64,000 bases of DNA from Paratrimastix pyriformis. Taxonomy: Eukaryota; Preaxostyla; Paratrimastigidae. This document shows, one piece after another, positions 1 to 9,421 of this stretch; position 1 is the first letter of the stretch; each line of letters starts with the position of its first letter. The stretch spans positions 248,001-312,000 of the forward strand of contig JAPMOS010000027.1 in the NCBI GenBank assembly GCA_027972325.1. The letters are read 5' to 3'. Below the pieces are notes generated by a model. That model was given only the letters and a program-made list of their open reading frames with translations, searched no databases and was not told the origin of the DNA. A program made the translations under genes and the position numbers.

Positions 1-1776
1 GGGCTGCCCGCCCACCCCCAGCAGGAGGCCTGGGCCCCGTACCTGGCGGTGCCTGCACCCGAGGGCGGGCCCCTGCCCACCATGACGGGCGGCCCCCGGG
101 CAGCCTCGGTGCCCTCGCCGGTCCCCTCGACCGAGGCCCCGTCCCTGTCCCCCGCGGCCCCGTCCCCCGCGGGCCTGTCGGCGGCCGAGGGGACCCCGCC
201 CACGGCCCCCAGCACCGCCCCCAGCGGGGCATCGGGCGTCATTGCCGCTGCCGATGGGGCCCGGGCCGCGGCGCCTCCCCACGAGGCCCGGCGGCCCCAC
301 CGGCACCGGACCTCCAAGGGCGACCTGGCCGCCTCGTCGCCCGTCTCGGCCCCGCCCCCCGCCGACCTGCGCGCCTCCCCGGCCCCGCCCTCGGAGCGGC
401 GCAGCAGCACCAGCACCCGCGAGGCGGCCTACCTCTCATCGGCCGCATCCTCGCCCGCCCTGCCGCCCTCGGCCGCCCCACACATCCTCATCGCGGTCGG
501 CCCCGCCCCCCTGCGCGCCTCCCTCCCTCCCCTCCATCCCATCCCATCCCATCCATCCATCCTTATGGCGGCACCCGGGCTGGGCGCGAGATCCGCTGGC
601 GGGTCCGCTCATCCTCCTCTTCCTCTCCGGCTGGTCTTGTTGGTGTTCTTTTGGTGTTCTTGTTGTTGTTGGTGTTCTTGTTGTGCTGATGCTGTGTTGG
701 TGTTGGGGTTGGGGTTGGTGTTGGGGGGTCCTCCAGGAGGACAACATGGTCAACCGGCGCGTCCTGCAGCGCCTCCTCCAGCGCGACGGTCCGCCTCGCC
801 TCCCAGCCCCCGGGCCCCCGGGCCCCGGGCCCTCGTGCCGGACTGAGTCATGATCTCCTCCCCGTGGGGACTGGGACTGGGGCTGGGTCATGATCTCCTC
901 CCCGCGGGCGGGGCGCGTGGCGCAGGCTACAACGTGACCACCGCCAATGACGGCCTCGAGGCCCTCACACACATCTACGGCCCCGCCGCGGCCGCGTCCC
1001 TGTCCGCTAGCAGCTCCCTCCCCCTGCACCTCTGCACCCTTGCACCCGCCGCCCCTTCTGGGGCGGACTGCCCGGACTTTGCTTTGCGGTTTGCGGTTTG
1101 CGGTGGCTTGCTGACCACGGGGCGGTGCTGGTCGGGTGTCCTGCTGTTCCGTGTGGGCAGCCTGGCCGCGGACCGGCAGGCCCAGGGCATGGCCGACCCG
1201 ACCCAGGGCCTGCAGCTGCCCGATCCGGGGGCCCCATTCGCCGTGGAGGCGCGCCCCTTCGACCTGTTCATCTGCGACCTCGAGGTCCGCTCCCCCCGCC
1301 CGCCCCGCCCCGCCCCGTCCGCCCCGCCCCGTCCGCCCCGCCCCGTCCGCCCGCCCATACATTCGCCCCTCACCGTCTCGCCCCTCCACACGGCCCCCGC
1401 TCCCCACCCACGGTCCTGGCGGCCCGTCTGCCAGATGCCCGTCTGCGGGGGCTTCCAGACCATCCGCATCATCCGGGCACAGGAGCGCATCGCCCTCGAG
1501 GGCGGCCCGGCCCAGGCCCAGGGTTCGGGGGCGGCCCCGGCGGCCGGGCCGAGGTCGCTGACGGTGCCGGTGGGGCCGGCTGGCCGGCTAGCCATCATCG
1601 CCCTGACTGGGGACTCGGCCCCCGAGCACAAGACGGCCGCCCTGGAGATCGGCTTCAACGACTTCCTCTCGAAGCCCGTCCTGCCGGCCAACCTCTCGGC
1701 CACCATCAAGCGGTGGCTCCTCCACGGGGCCGCCCCCGGCTCCCCATCGGCCGGTTCCCCGGCCCCACAACAATGA
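1..1776 (+). CDS. Response-regulator receiver domain, C-terminal end of a probable hybrid histidine kinase (5' partial)
   Basis: The left edge cuts this gene, so any kinase part is outside the window. A low-complexity Pro/Ala/Ser linker (to 495) precedes a receiver domain spread over spliced exons. Exons: up to 495, 737-788, 926 to about 990, about 1155-1284, and 1435-1776 (TGA). Splicing joins ILIA to EDNMVNRRVLQRLL, giving the acidic pocket, then GYNVTTANDGLEAL. The FDLFICDLE / MPVCGGF junction places the phospho-accepting Asp right beside an intron. IIALTGD (Thr switch) and FLSKPV (conserved Lys) complete the signature, so the domain looks catalytically intact. Receivers of this kind accept phosphate from a histidine kinase or phosphotransfer protein. 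The exact ends of the third exon are uncertain. Whether it is a hybrid kinase or a stand-alone regulator cannot be decided here. Confidence 0.85.
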
Positions 1777-2388
1777 GCTCCCCGCTGCACCACCCAGCTG
1801 CATCCACCCGCCGCATCCGCCCGCCGCATCCACCCGCTGCATTCCATCTCCTCCTTCTCCTCCGCCTCGTCAACATTCTCACATCCCTCCGTCTTCTTCT
1901 CCCATCCTCCTCCTCCGCATCCCTCTGCTCTACTTTTCTGCACTTTCCACCCTCTGGCTCATTTTCCTCACACTGGCGCACATTCTCCGATCTCTGGCTC
2001 ATTTTTCTCTCATTTTCTCGCATCCTCCTCGGCACCTTCTGCGCGTCTTGTTTTTCTTTCCCACTTTTTGCTTTTTGCTTTTTGCTTTTTTTTTTGCCCT
2101 TGGCGGCCTGCCCTCCCTGCTCGCGGGCCCGACGATGCCTCCTTGGTGCCGCCGATGGTCTCCTCTGCTTCTCCCTGCCTCCGCCGCTTCTTTGGTGGGG
2201 CGCGGGGCTTTTGTGGCCGCTCCCGCTGATTTATTTCGAAGTTCGCCTGCGCGCTCGGGGGTCCTTCGTTGGACTTGGCTATTTGGGCCCGAGCAAAGCA
2301 GGCGTTCTGCGCAGCTCCTTTCTCCCTCTATCGCTCCTCGCGTGCCATCGCCCGCTCGTCGGACAAAAAAAGGGTGATGCTCGAATTC
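1777..2388. other. Intergenic spacer between convergent genes
   Basis: No gene is supported here. The first half is C/T-rich with short repeats of ccgc-atccacc type, followed by a T-rich stretch holding tandem TTTTTGC units near 2050-2095. It presumably contains the 3' ends of the receiver gene (+) and the ARF gene (-). Confidence 0.6.
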
Positions 2389-3195
2389 TTAGCAATTCTG
2401 AGAGAGCCAATTGAAACCCTCATGGAGGCCCTGGCCTTGGAGGGCGCAGCAAGGCTGAATGTGGCTGCGGAGAGTCAGGGGTGGGTGACCAACGATGAAG
2501 GGCAGACACTTTCCGGGTGGCACCCATATCGGAGAGCTTGAGGCGCTCGGCGACCTGATCTGGGGGAAGAGCCCCGGGGATATCCTGCTTGTTCGCGAAA
2601 ACAAGGAGGGTCGCATTGCTGGGGGGGGGGGGGGGGGGGGGGGGGGCGTGATTGCGGCCGCTGGTGGGGAGACAGACGCGAGTGTATCGTTTTGCATCAG
2701 TGTATGCAGCTCACAGCGGGCACAATCGTTGCAAGTGCCAGTGGCACAAGAAAGCCGCGCTGTATCGGCCGAATCGACAACGAAAATGACGGCATTGGAG
2801 TTCTCATAATCTGCCGACAATGTTGATGGGAAACGCCAAGGGGCGCCACAGACAATGACTCCAAAGCTGGCGGATTTGCTTTTGCCCGCCCACATCCCAA
2901 ACGGTGAATCGAATCGACCCTAAGACAAGAACACAGGTCAAGGGCAAAGAGTGGCGGGAAGCGACAGACCGATATCAACCTCTTCGAGGTTGAAACCAAT
3001 TGTGGGAGTCGTGGTGATGTTTTCGTTTGACTTCACCTTGTAAAGAATTGTGGTCTTGCCGGCACTGGGTATATATACGAAAGAAATAGCAAGATTGGAA
3101 GGCACGGGAACAGACGCGTCAAGCCCGACCATTACAATACGGAGCTGACGGTGGCCCCAAAGACTTTGAAACATCTTGGCAATACTGAGCCCCAT
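2389..3195 (-). CDS. ARF-family small GTPase
   Basis: Six exons can be joined in frame: 3195-3116, 3064-2970, 2919-2854, 2810-2678, 2618-2508 and 2464-2389, giving 186 residues, the normal ARF length. The product starts [13 protein letters not shown], with the myristoylation Gly at position 2 and an amphipathic helix. It carries [13 protein letters not shown] (P-loop), PTIGFN (switch I Thr), WDVGGQ (switch II) and FANKQD (base specificity), and ends in a typical helix [14 protein letters not shown] proteins recruit coats and lipid enzymes to Golgi and endosomal membranes. Introns are short (43-59 nt); one contains a run of 26 C on the sense strand. A ten-residue Cys-containing insertion after the DSAD motif is unusual and might be a missed intron. 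ARF versus a close ARL cannot be settled by eye. Confidence 0.95.
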
Positions 3196-3542
3196 CAGAA
3201 ATAAGAGAGTTTGCTCTGTTTACTGCCTCAAGAACCAGGGCAATGCAATCGGCGCCGGAAAGCGCCGCATAGGTCTGCCATCGATCCGAACCCGCGGCGG
3301 AACACCACAACTCATCCGCCCCATTTTTTCCTCCGTTTCACCCACCACTGTGACACCACACCACCAACAACGATGTCTTCTTCTTCTTTTTTTTTTACGG
3401 TCCCTCCGTTGGTGTGAGTGGCCGGCGCACGATGGGGCCGCACCCCTGTGACGTCTAGCTTCGTAATGGAAGCCACCAACACCGCAACTCTTTGGAAGAT
3501 AATGGCGGCTGTCTTGGCCAGTTGAGGAGGTTGGTCCTGATT
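3196..3542. promoter_or_regulatory. Spacer upstream of the ARF gene and downstream of the SET/MYND gene
   Basis: A 347-base stretch between two minus-strand genes, less GC-rich than the gene bodies. It should hold the ARF promoter (near 3200-3350) and the 3' untranslated region of the SET/MYND gene. A pyrimidine run (TTCTTCTTCTTTTTTTTT) lies near 3377-3395. No recognisable promoter element was found. Confidence 0.4.
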
Positions 3543-5180
3543 TTACTTGGGGTGAGCCTTCTTCTTCTTGGCTCCCTCAGATCTGGCCGGAGTAGCCTCG
3601 GCAAGGCATTTGGGGCAGACACAAACGAACCGGTACCCTTCGCGGAGAGCTGCTTGGCGCTTGGGGCGAGGCAGGTCCTCGTCGATGTAAGAGATACAGA
3701 TCTCTTCCCCAGCGACGATGGGACGAACAGCCACTAGACGGGCCCGAAGGGGTTCATCGCCCCCAATCGGATAAAAAACAGCCGCATTGGGGACGCAGCT
3801 ATGGTTGATGCGGGCAATACGGGGAAAGAGTGCCCGTCCACGGAGAGGTTCGAAGAGTGGGTTCTGAGAGGGTTCCAGGCTGGCCAGAGGATCAGAAGTC
3901 GCCGGGCTCGGAAAGGCATGAGCAACATAGCCAAGGAAATCGGCAAAGGTGCGCGGCTTGGGGATTTTGCGACCCTTCGCATGGCCGGCGTGATGATGGC
4001 CACACCCACAGTGTTCCTCGTCATCCTCGTCCTCGTCTTCGCCCTCCTCCTCCTCGTCCTCCTCGTCCTCCTCCTCACCATCCTCGTCTGCATCGGAGGC
4101 ATCCTCTTGCTCCTGCTCCTGGATGGCGTGCATCCGGACCAGGTTCTGGAGAGCCTCCCGGTGCTCGCCGAAGAGGCGCTCCCCCAAAGGAGCGAGGGGG
4201 CTCTCGGGTCCCTGTTGGGCCATGCGGCAGAGCAAAGCCTGCAAGGGGCTGGCCATGTTGATGTCAATGGTGTTCAGCTCGAAGAGACCGATGAGCTCCG
4301 AGTACAGGGCTCCCTCGGCCAGCACCCGACGCAGGTACTCCTGCGCTGGCGGGGGCAGCTCGGGGTGGGGCGCGCCCAGGGCCTGCCGCAGGTAGCCCCA
4401 GGACTCCTCCAGCTGCTCGCGCAGGATGGCCCGCACCTTGCCGTTGCGCGGGTTGCATGAGGGGGCTGCCACCTCGGGCCACTCCCCTCGGACCATGGTG
4501 CGCAGATCGGGTGGCAGCAGAGCTTCCACCTCAGAGCGGGGGCTCGGCGAAGATGGGGTCGCAGCAGCCGCGGTGTCCGTGACCGACGACGCAGCGGCCG
4601 CGGGCTGGGAGGCGCCACGGGGGGGCAGCGGGGCCCATTCGCCCCGGGCCACTTGGCCCACGAAACGGGAGAGCACCTCGCCCGCAAGGAGGAAGATCTC
4701 GTTGTTCTCGATGGCGTGCTCCTTGAACAGCATCAGCGGGTCCGTCTCGGTGGCCCGGGCCGCAGCCACGCAGAGCAGCCGGTGGGCAGACTCGCGGGCG
4801 TGCTCGCGGCACTCATCGCAGCAGTAGGCCTCGCCGCACGAGCAAGCGGAGGGGGCGGCCGGGACATCCAACCGGGTGATCTCACCGCAAGCCAAGAGGA
4901 GTTGGTGGTCCAGCGATCCCATGAATTTGCCGCCTGAAAACGACGGAAATGCGATTCACTGTGAAGACCTCACAGACAATTGCAGCAAGTAATGGTGGTG
5001 CCCTTGTTTTCCAGCTCCTGGAAAAAGAAGGCCGGTGCTTCCTCAAGGATCAAATCGCCGGGCTGAAAATCTGGTGATATGGTGAAGAAGAGGCGAGGAG
5101 GAGGACAACGGCAACCGACCCTTTTTCGCCACCATCCCAAAACCCTTTTGGGGGCCCATGAAAGAAATCTCAAACTCCAT
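3543..5180 (-). CDS. SET and MYND domain protein (SMYD-like lysine methyltransferase)
   Basis: Three exons (5180-5120, 5070-4978, 4933-3543) join in frame to 514 residues ending in TAA. The N-terminus GFGMVAKKDFQPGDLILEE is the first SET motif. A MYND zinc finger follows: the CCNC pair created at the second splice junction, then CSCGEAYCC, DEC and a terminal H-C pair. The catalytic half has RINHSCVPNAA (S-adenosylmethionine and lysine channel), GEEICISYID (catalytic Tyr region) and a post-SET CVCPKC. A long insertion before RINHSC contains an Asp/Glu run followed by a Cys/His-rich patch (CGCGHHHAGH), not typical of SMYD proteins. The family methylates histone or non-histone lysines in nucleus or cytoplasm; the substrate is unknown. 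It is head-to-head with the cupin gene, 38 bases between start codons. Confidence 0.92.
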
Positions 5181-5218
5181 CAAGACTGGAGAACACGCCG
5201 CGGGTCTCACTTCCCGGG
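5181..5218. promoter_or_regulatory. Very short divergent spacer between SET/MYND and cupin start codons
   Basis: Only 38 bases separate the two ATG codons (5180 minus, 5219 plus). Any shared promoter must overlap transcribed sequence of one or both genes. No TATA-like element is visible. Confidence 0.45.
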
Positions 5219-5675
5219 ATGTCGCTGACACCCACACTCAACTTGTTGCAGGGAGTTCCGGACGCAAGCGCGGGAGAAGTGTTTGAAAAGCTCATCGCGG
5301 GACGGTGCGGAAGGTACGAAGTGGAAAGAATTGTCTCAAAGGGCCAAACAACCGACGGATGGTACGATCAGGTGCAAGACGAATGGTCTGTCGCAAGTCT
5401 CGTTTGTGCGAAACAGGAAAATAACGGCCGACGAACACGAACCACACGGACACGGCACACTCAGGGTACTGGTCCTCTCCGGAGCGGCGCGGCTTCGCCT
5501 GGAGCCCGAGGAGGCCGCCCGGGTGTTGGGGGCCGGCGATTGCGTGCACATCCCCGCCCACTGCCGCCACCGGGTGGAGTGGACCGACCCCGAACGGCCC
5601 ACCGTCTGGCTGGCGGTGCACTTCTACCCAACGGCATGCCCCGGCGCCTCGCCCGTCCCTTCGGAGCCATCGTGA
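5219..5675 (+). CDS. Small cupin-domain protein, bacterial-like
   Basis: Two exons (5219-5385 and 5465-5675) join in phase 2 to 125 residues, restoring DEW/VLVLSGAARL across the junction. The spliced protein reads like single-domain bacterial cupins: YEVERIVSKG, then WYDQ, DEWVLVLSGAARLRLE, GDCVHIPAHCRHRVEW and PTVWLAVHF. The GD-hIPA-HRV block is the second cupin motif, with candidate metal-binding His residues. Cupins form a small beta-barrel that often binds a metal; no substrate can be inferred. Similarity to prokaryotic cupins suggests acquisition from bacteria, but an intron with the local GTCTG donor shows it is a resident gene rather than contamination. Confidence 0.9.
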
Positions 5676-5859
5676 CATCGCCACACCTCCTCCCCCCCCC
5701 ATCCCCATCCCCATCCCCCCCCCCCCCCCCCATCCCGGCCGACAACAATCATGAGGCCGCGAAGGCAACGCGAGGAGGAAGGCCGGCTGCTGCACCCGGG
5801 TGGGTGGGAGGGCCTCGGCAGGCTGGATGAGGAGGCGACCCAGGGCGGGGCTGCCGCGG

Positions 5860-6853
5860 TCACCTGCTGGGCTGTTGCTGGGGGGCGTACGGGACGGCGG
5901 CCATCCCCGCGGGCAGCGCGACGGGGTCGCCAGGGAGGGGCTGCTGCGGGGGCGCCGGAGATGCGGCTGCAGAGGGCATGGGGGAGCACGCGGCTGGAGG
6001 GTGGTGATGCCCTCGGGGGGCGAGAGACACGGGGAGCAGCTGCCCCCCGCGGGCGAAGAGGACGGGGTAGGGGACACGGAAGGGGAGGGAGAGGGGGACG
6101 GGGAGGGAGAGGGGGAGGGGACGCACGCCGCGGGGTGTGCCGGGGCGGGGGTGAAGGAGAGCGCCAGGGGGGGCAGCTCGTGGATGTCCAGGTCCCCCAG
6201 GGACGCCTCCTCATGCGGCCCGTACACAAGCGTCCGGCCGTCTGGGCGGGCGGGCGGGCGGGCGGGCGGGACCAACGAAACGGGGAGCATGAGCGGGTCG
6301 AACGATGCCCACGCCTCTCGGGCATCGAGGAGGGGGCGGGGCGGGGCGGGGCGGGGCGGGGCGGGGCGGCGGACCGTCGGCGCATGTGAGGAGGCGCCTG
6401 CGCCAGGGGTGGAAGAGCGCATCGCGGACGAGGCCCTCGTGGACGTCGAGGGTGGCCACCAGAGCCCCCGTGATGACGTTCCAGACGAAGGTCTGCAGTC
6501 CCCCAGGCCCCGCCGACCCAACCCCGGAGAGACAGTCGCGAAGGGCCCAAAAGGGCAGGGCCAAGGGCAGGGCCAAGAGCCAAGAGCCAAGGGCCAAGGG
6601 CCAAGGGCCAAGGGCCAAGGGCCAAGGGCCAAGGGCAAGGGCAAGGGCAAGGGTATGGATGCCGGGGGGCAGGGTACCGGGGCTGGCGTACCTTCTTGAT
6701 GGACGGGGCCACCAGGTAGCGGCCGTTGCAGGTGGGGCGCAGCATCCACGTGTTGGCCTCGTAGCTGCCCGGCCCGGCCCAGGCGATGCCAATGAGAACA
6801 GCCCGGAGGGGAGGAGGGGCTCCCGCTCGAATGGGAGGGGGAGGTGTGCGTGT

Positions 6854-6884
<31 letters not shown>

Positions 6885-7016
6885 GTGCGGACTCGCGGTG
6901 GAGGTACTCGCGGATGAGGGCCAGCCCGAAGGTGGGCTGTTCGCGGGTGGGCAGCCGGAGCCGGTAGTGGCAGATCCGGTTGGGCCGGCCTGCACCAGCG
7001 CACGCACACACGCACG

Positions 7017-7048
<32 letters not shown>

Positions 7049-9201
7049 CGCACACACACGCACACACACGCACGCACACCAGCCCCGACACACCCACGCC
7101 CCCCGGCCCCAAGGCAGCACGGGTGAGCGGTCTGGCCGCAGGCGTATGCATCGGAGGGTGGGGGCGTACAGTGGGGTGGGCACGGAGCAGACTCTGGGCG
7201 AGGCCGTCGGTCATGACCTCGAGGCCGGACAGGATGAAGTCGTACTGGGTCGGGTAGGCGGCCCCCTCGGGCCCCGCGGCGGGCATCTGGGGGCAGGGGA
7301 TGGCCACCTCGGGCTGGAAGAATTGCACGTGGGTCACGTGGGCCGAGAAGGCAGTCTCGAAGCTCCACACGGCCTGCCCGCCAAGAGCGAGAGCCCCCCG
7401 CCACCACACACCCGCCACACAGGCCCCAAACGGGAGCGACCGATGAAGGAGACATCGCCCGGACTGTGGGGAGCCGGGGGGGGGGGGGGGGGAGGTGGGG
7501 GAGGGGGGGGGGGGTCCCAACAAGGGAGCCCAGGCGCCGGGCGTGGCGTGGCGTGGCGTGGCGTGGCGTGGCGTGGCGTAGCGGGGGTGGAGACGGGGGT
7601 GGAGACGGGGGTGGAGACGGGGGCGGAGACGGGGGCGGAGACGGGGCGGAGACGGGGTGGGGACGGGCCGAGGGACCTTCTCCTGGATGAGGTCCACCAC
7701 ATGCAAGGCGTCGTCAGCCCCGGCCAGCAGCAGCCTGCCAGCCCGCCGGCCCGGGCGCCAGGAAAGCCCATCGGGCGGGGCGGAGAAGCAAACACGATGA
7801 GGATGAGGATGAGGATGAGGATGGGGATGGGGGGGGGGGGGGGGCGGGCAGGGGCTCTGGGCGGGCCTGGATCCGGTGTTGGGCACGAGGGCGAGCCCGA
7901 AGACGAAGGTGGCGTTGCCCGGGTGGATGGTGGCGCTGGCCGAGGTGGACATGGGGCTGCCCCGGGCAGAGGAAGAGGCAGAGGCGCAAGCAAAGGTGAC
8001 GCGCACCGGATGTCAGGACGATGGGCAGCCAACGCCCAGTGGCAGTGGGACGGGGCAGTGCAAATGGGCATGGCAAAGGGCGGGCAGGGCTGTGGGACTG
8101 TGGGCGAGGGCGGCCCGCGGACGCTCCCTCGGGGTCGCAGCGCCACTTGCGGATGAGGCCCTCCTCCGAGCTGCTCACCAGAAAATGCGACCCCTCCAGC
8201 GTCACCGCCACGATGCAGTGGCACTGCAGGCATACCCCACACCAGGGGCGGGGCGGGGCGTCACCACCATCACCGCCACCAGCGGCACCCGAGGATGAGC
8301 GGCACCCGAGGATGAGTGGCACCCGAGGATGAGCGGCACCCGAGGATAAGCGGCACCCGAGGATGAGCGGCACCCGAGGATGAGCGGCACCCACAGCGGC
8401 GGGGCGGACCTCTTCGGCATGCCCTTGGAGAGTGGCCGACAGCCGCCCCGTCGCCAGGTCGAAGACCTTCAGGTGGCACGGCATGATGACGTTGTCTTCG
8501 TCGGCGTCGTTCCACTCCTGCACACGCCAGAAAAAGAATGGATGGCATCGTGGTGGTGGGCATGTGGTCGTTAGCGGTCATGAAACCAACACGACGAGAA
8601 AAAAGAATGAGATCGCTTCACCAGAAACGTCAACCACCAACAAGAGGAACATCACCCTTGGACAGACGAGACGGTTCTTGCGGTGGCCCCCCACGACAAG
8701 GTGGAGCCCATCCAGGGTGAAACAGGCCGACAGGAAGTCCATCACGATGCCGTCCTGTGGCAAACAGCGCCATGGGGATGTTTGTAAATGGAGAGGCAAC
8801 CACCGACCTCAGCGTCGCGAAGTTCCATAAGAAACGGGAAGGTGTCCGACGTAGCATCCCAAATTCGGACCAATCCGAGCGATGATACGGTCGCTAAAAG
8901 TGTCCCGTCATCACTCAACTTCATTGCGCGTACGCATCCTGTTGTTCGAGAAGAGTTGAGTATTCTGAAGGCAAGCATTCTGACCTGGCATAGAAAGAGC
9001 CGCAATCACCTTCTGACGGTTGGATGAATCAATTCGATAGCGAGGATAGGCTGGAAGTGGCACGTCAGGGAACCGAGACGCGAGCTCGAACAACTATGCC
9101 GGAAAAGGTCGAAAAAAGAGACTATTTTGAAAAAGACGCACCTCCTCGCATAGAAGAACTTGAGACTGCTTTTGTTTTGGTGCCCTTCGTTTGGAGGACA
9201 T
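5860..9201 (-). CDS. WD40-repeat beta-propeller protein
   Basis: At least nine exons carry WD40 blades. The gene starts at an ATG at 9201 (MSSKRRAPKQKQSQ), spliced to a segment ending RYRIDSSNRQK. Blades include AMKLSDDGTLLATVSSLG with VRIWDAT, HLVVGGHRKNR, LKVFDLATGRLSATLQGH, HFLVSSSEEGLIRKW, GRLLLAGADDALHVVDL and TFVWNVITGALVATLDVHEG. The C-terminus is a Pro/Ser/Ala-rich tail whose frame is unsure; the stop at 5860 is my best choice because that frame reads naturally (PQQQPSR). Such propellers are scaffolds in complexes; I cannot assign the family, though the blade with VWNVITG slightly recalls AHI1/jouberin. Introns are packed with repeats and G-runs on the plus strand. One intron (8985-9009) would be only 25 nt. 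Confidence 0.8.
6541..6655. repeat. (GGGCCAA)n-type repeat in a WD40-gene intron
   Basis: Degenerate tandem units of GGGCCAA and GGGCAA fill the end of an intron of the minus-strand WD40 gene. It would be noncoding in the transcript. Confidence 0.8.
7541..7668. repeat. Two adjacent tandem repeats (GGCGT pentamer, GGGGTGGAGAC-like 12-mer)
   Basis: A pentamer array (GGCGT, about eight units) is followed directly by GGGGGTGGAGAC and GGGGCGGAGAC units. Both lie in one intron of the WD40 gene. Confidence 0.8.
8281..8392. repeat. 17-bp minisatellite in a WD40-gene intron
   Basis: About six to seven copies of GCGGCACCCGAGGATGA with single-base variants (GTGGC, GATAAG). It lies between the exons for the LQGHAEE and CHCIVAVTLEG blades. 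The array directly abuts exon sequence, so copy number change would alter intron length. Confidence 0.85.
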
Positions 9202-9421
9202 CAGAAAGATTCAAAATGGCCTTGAAAAAAAGTGGAGTCAACACAAAAGGGTCAGATAAGCAGAGTTCCTTACATGTCAAAACATCGTCGTTGGTCTCGT
9301 TGCGTGTAATTGCCGCATTGTAATAGAGCAATCGAGAAAATTAACAATATTCCCTTTCCTGACCCGATCCCGCCCGCGGTGACCAAGCCCACGACCGAAG
9401 ACAGCGGATGCCCAATCTTTA

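Noticed and set aside
49-846. Reading 1-846 as one continuous 265-codon exon
   Set aside because: The receiver motif ILIAEDN is only formed by splicing out 496-736. The uninterrupted frame reads through Cys/Val/Leu low complexity from an obvious intron.
2938-3195. Single-exon reading of the first ARF segment
   Set aside because: The P-loop GLDAAGKTT is broken by a 51-nt insertion that has clear GTCTG donor and CAG acceptor, so it is an intron.
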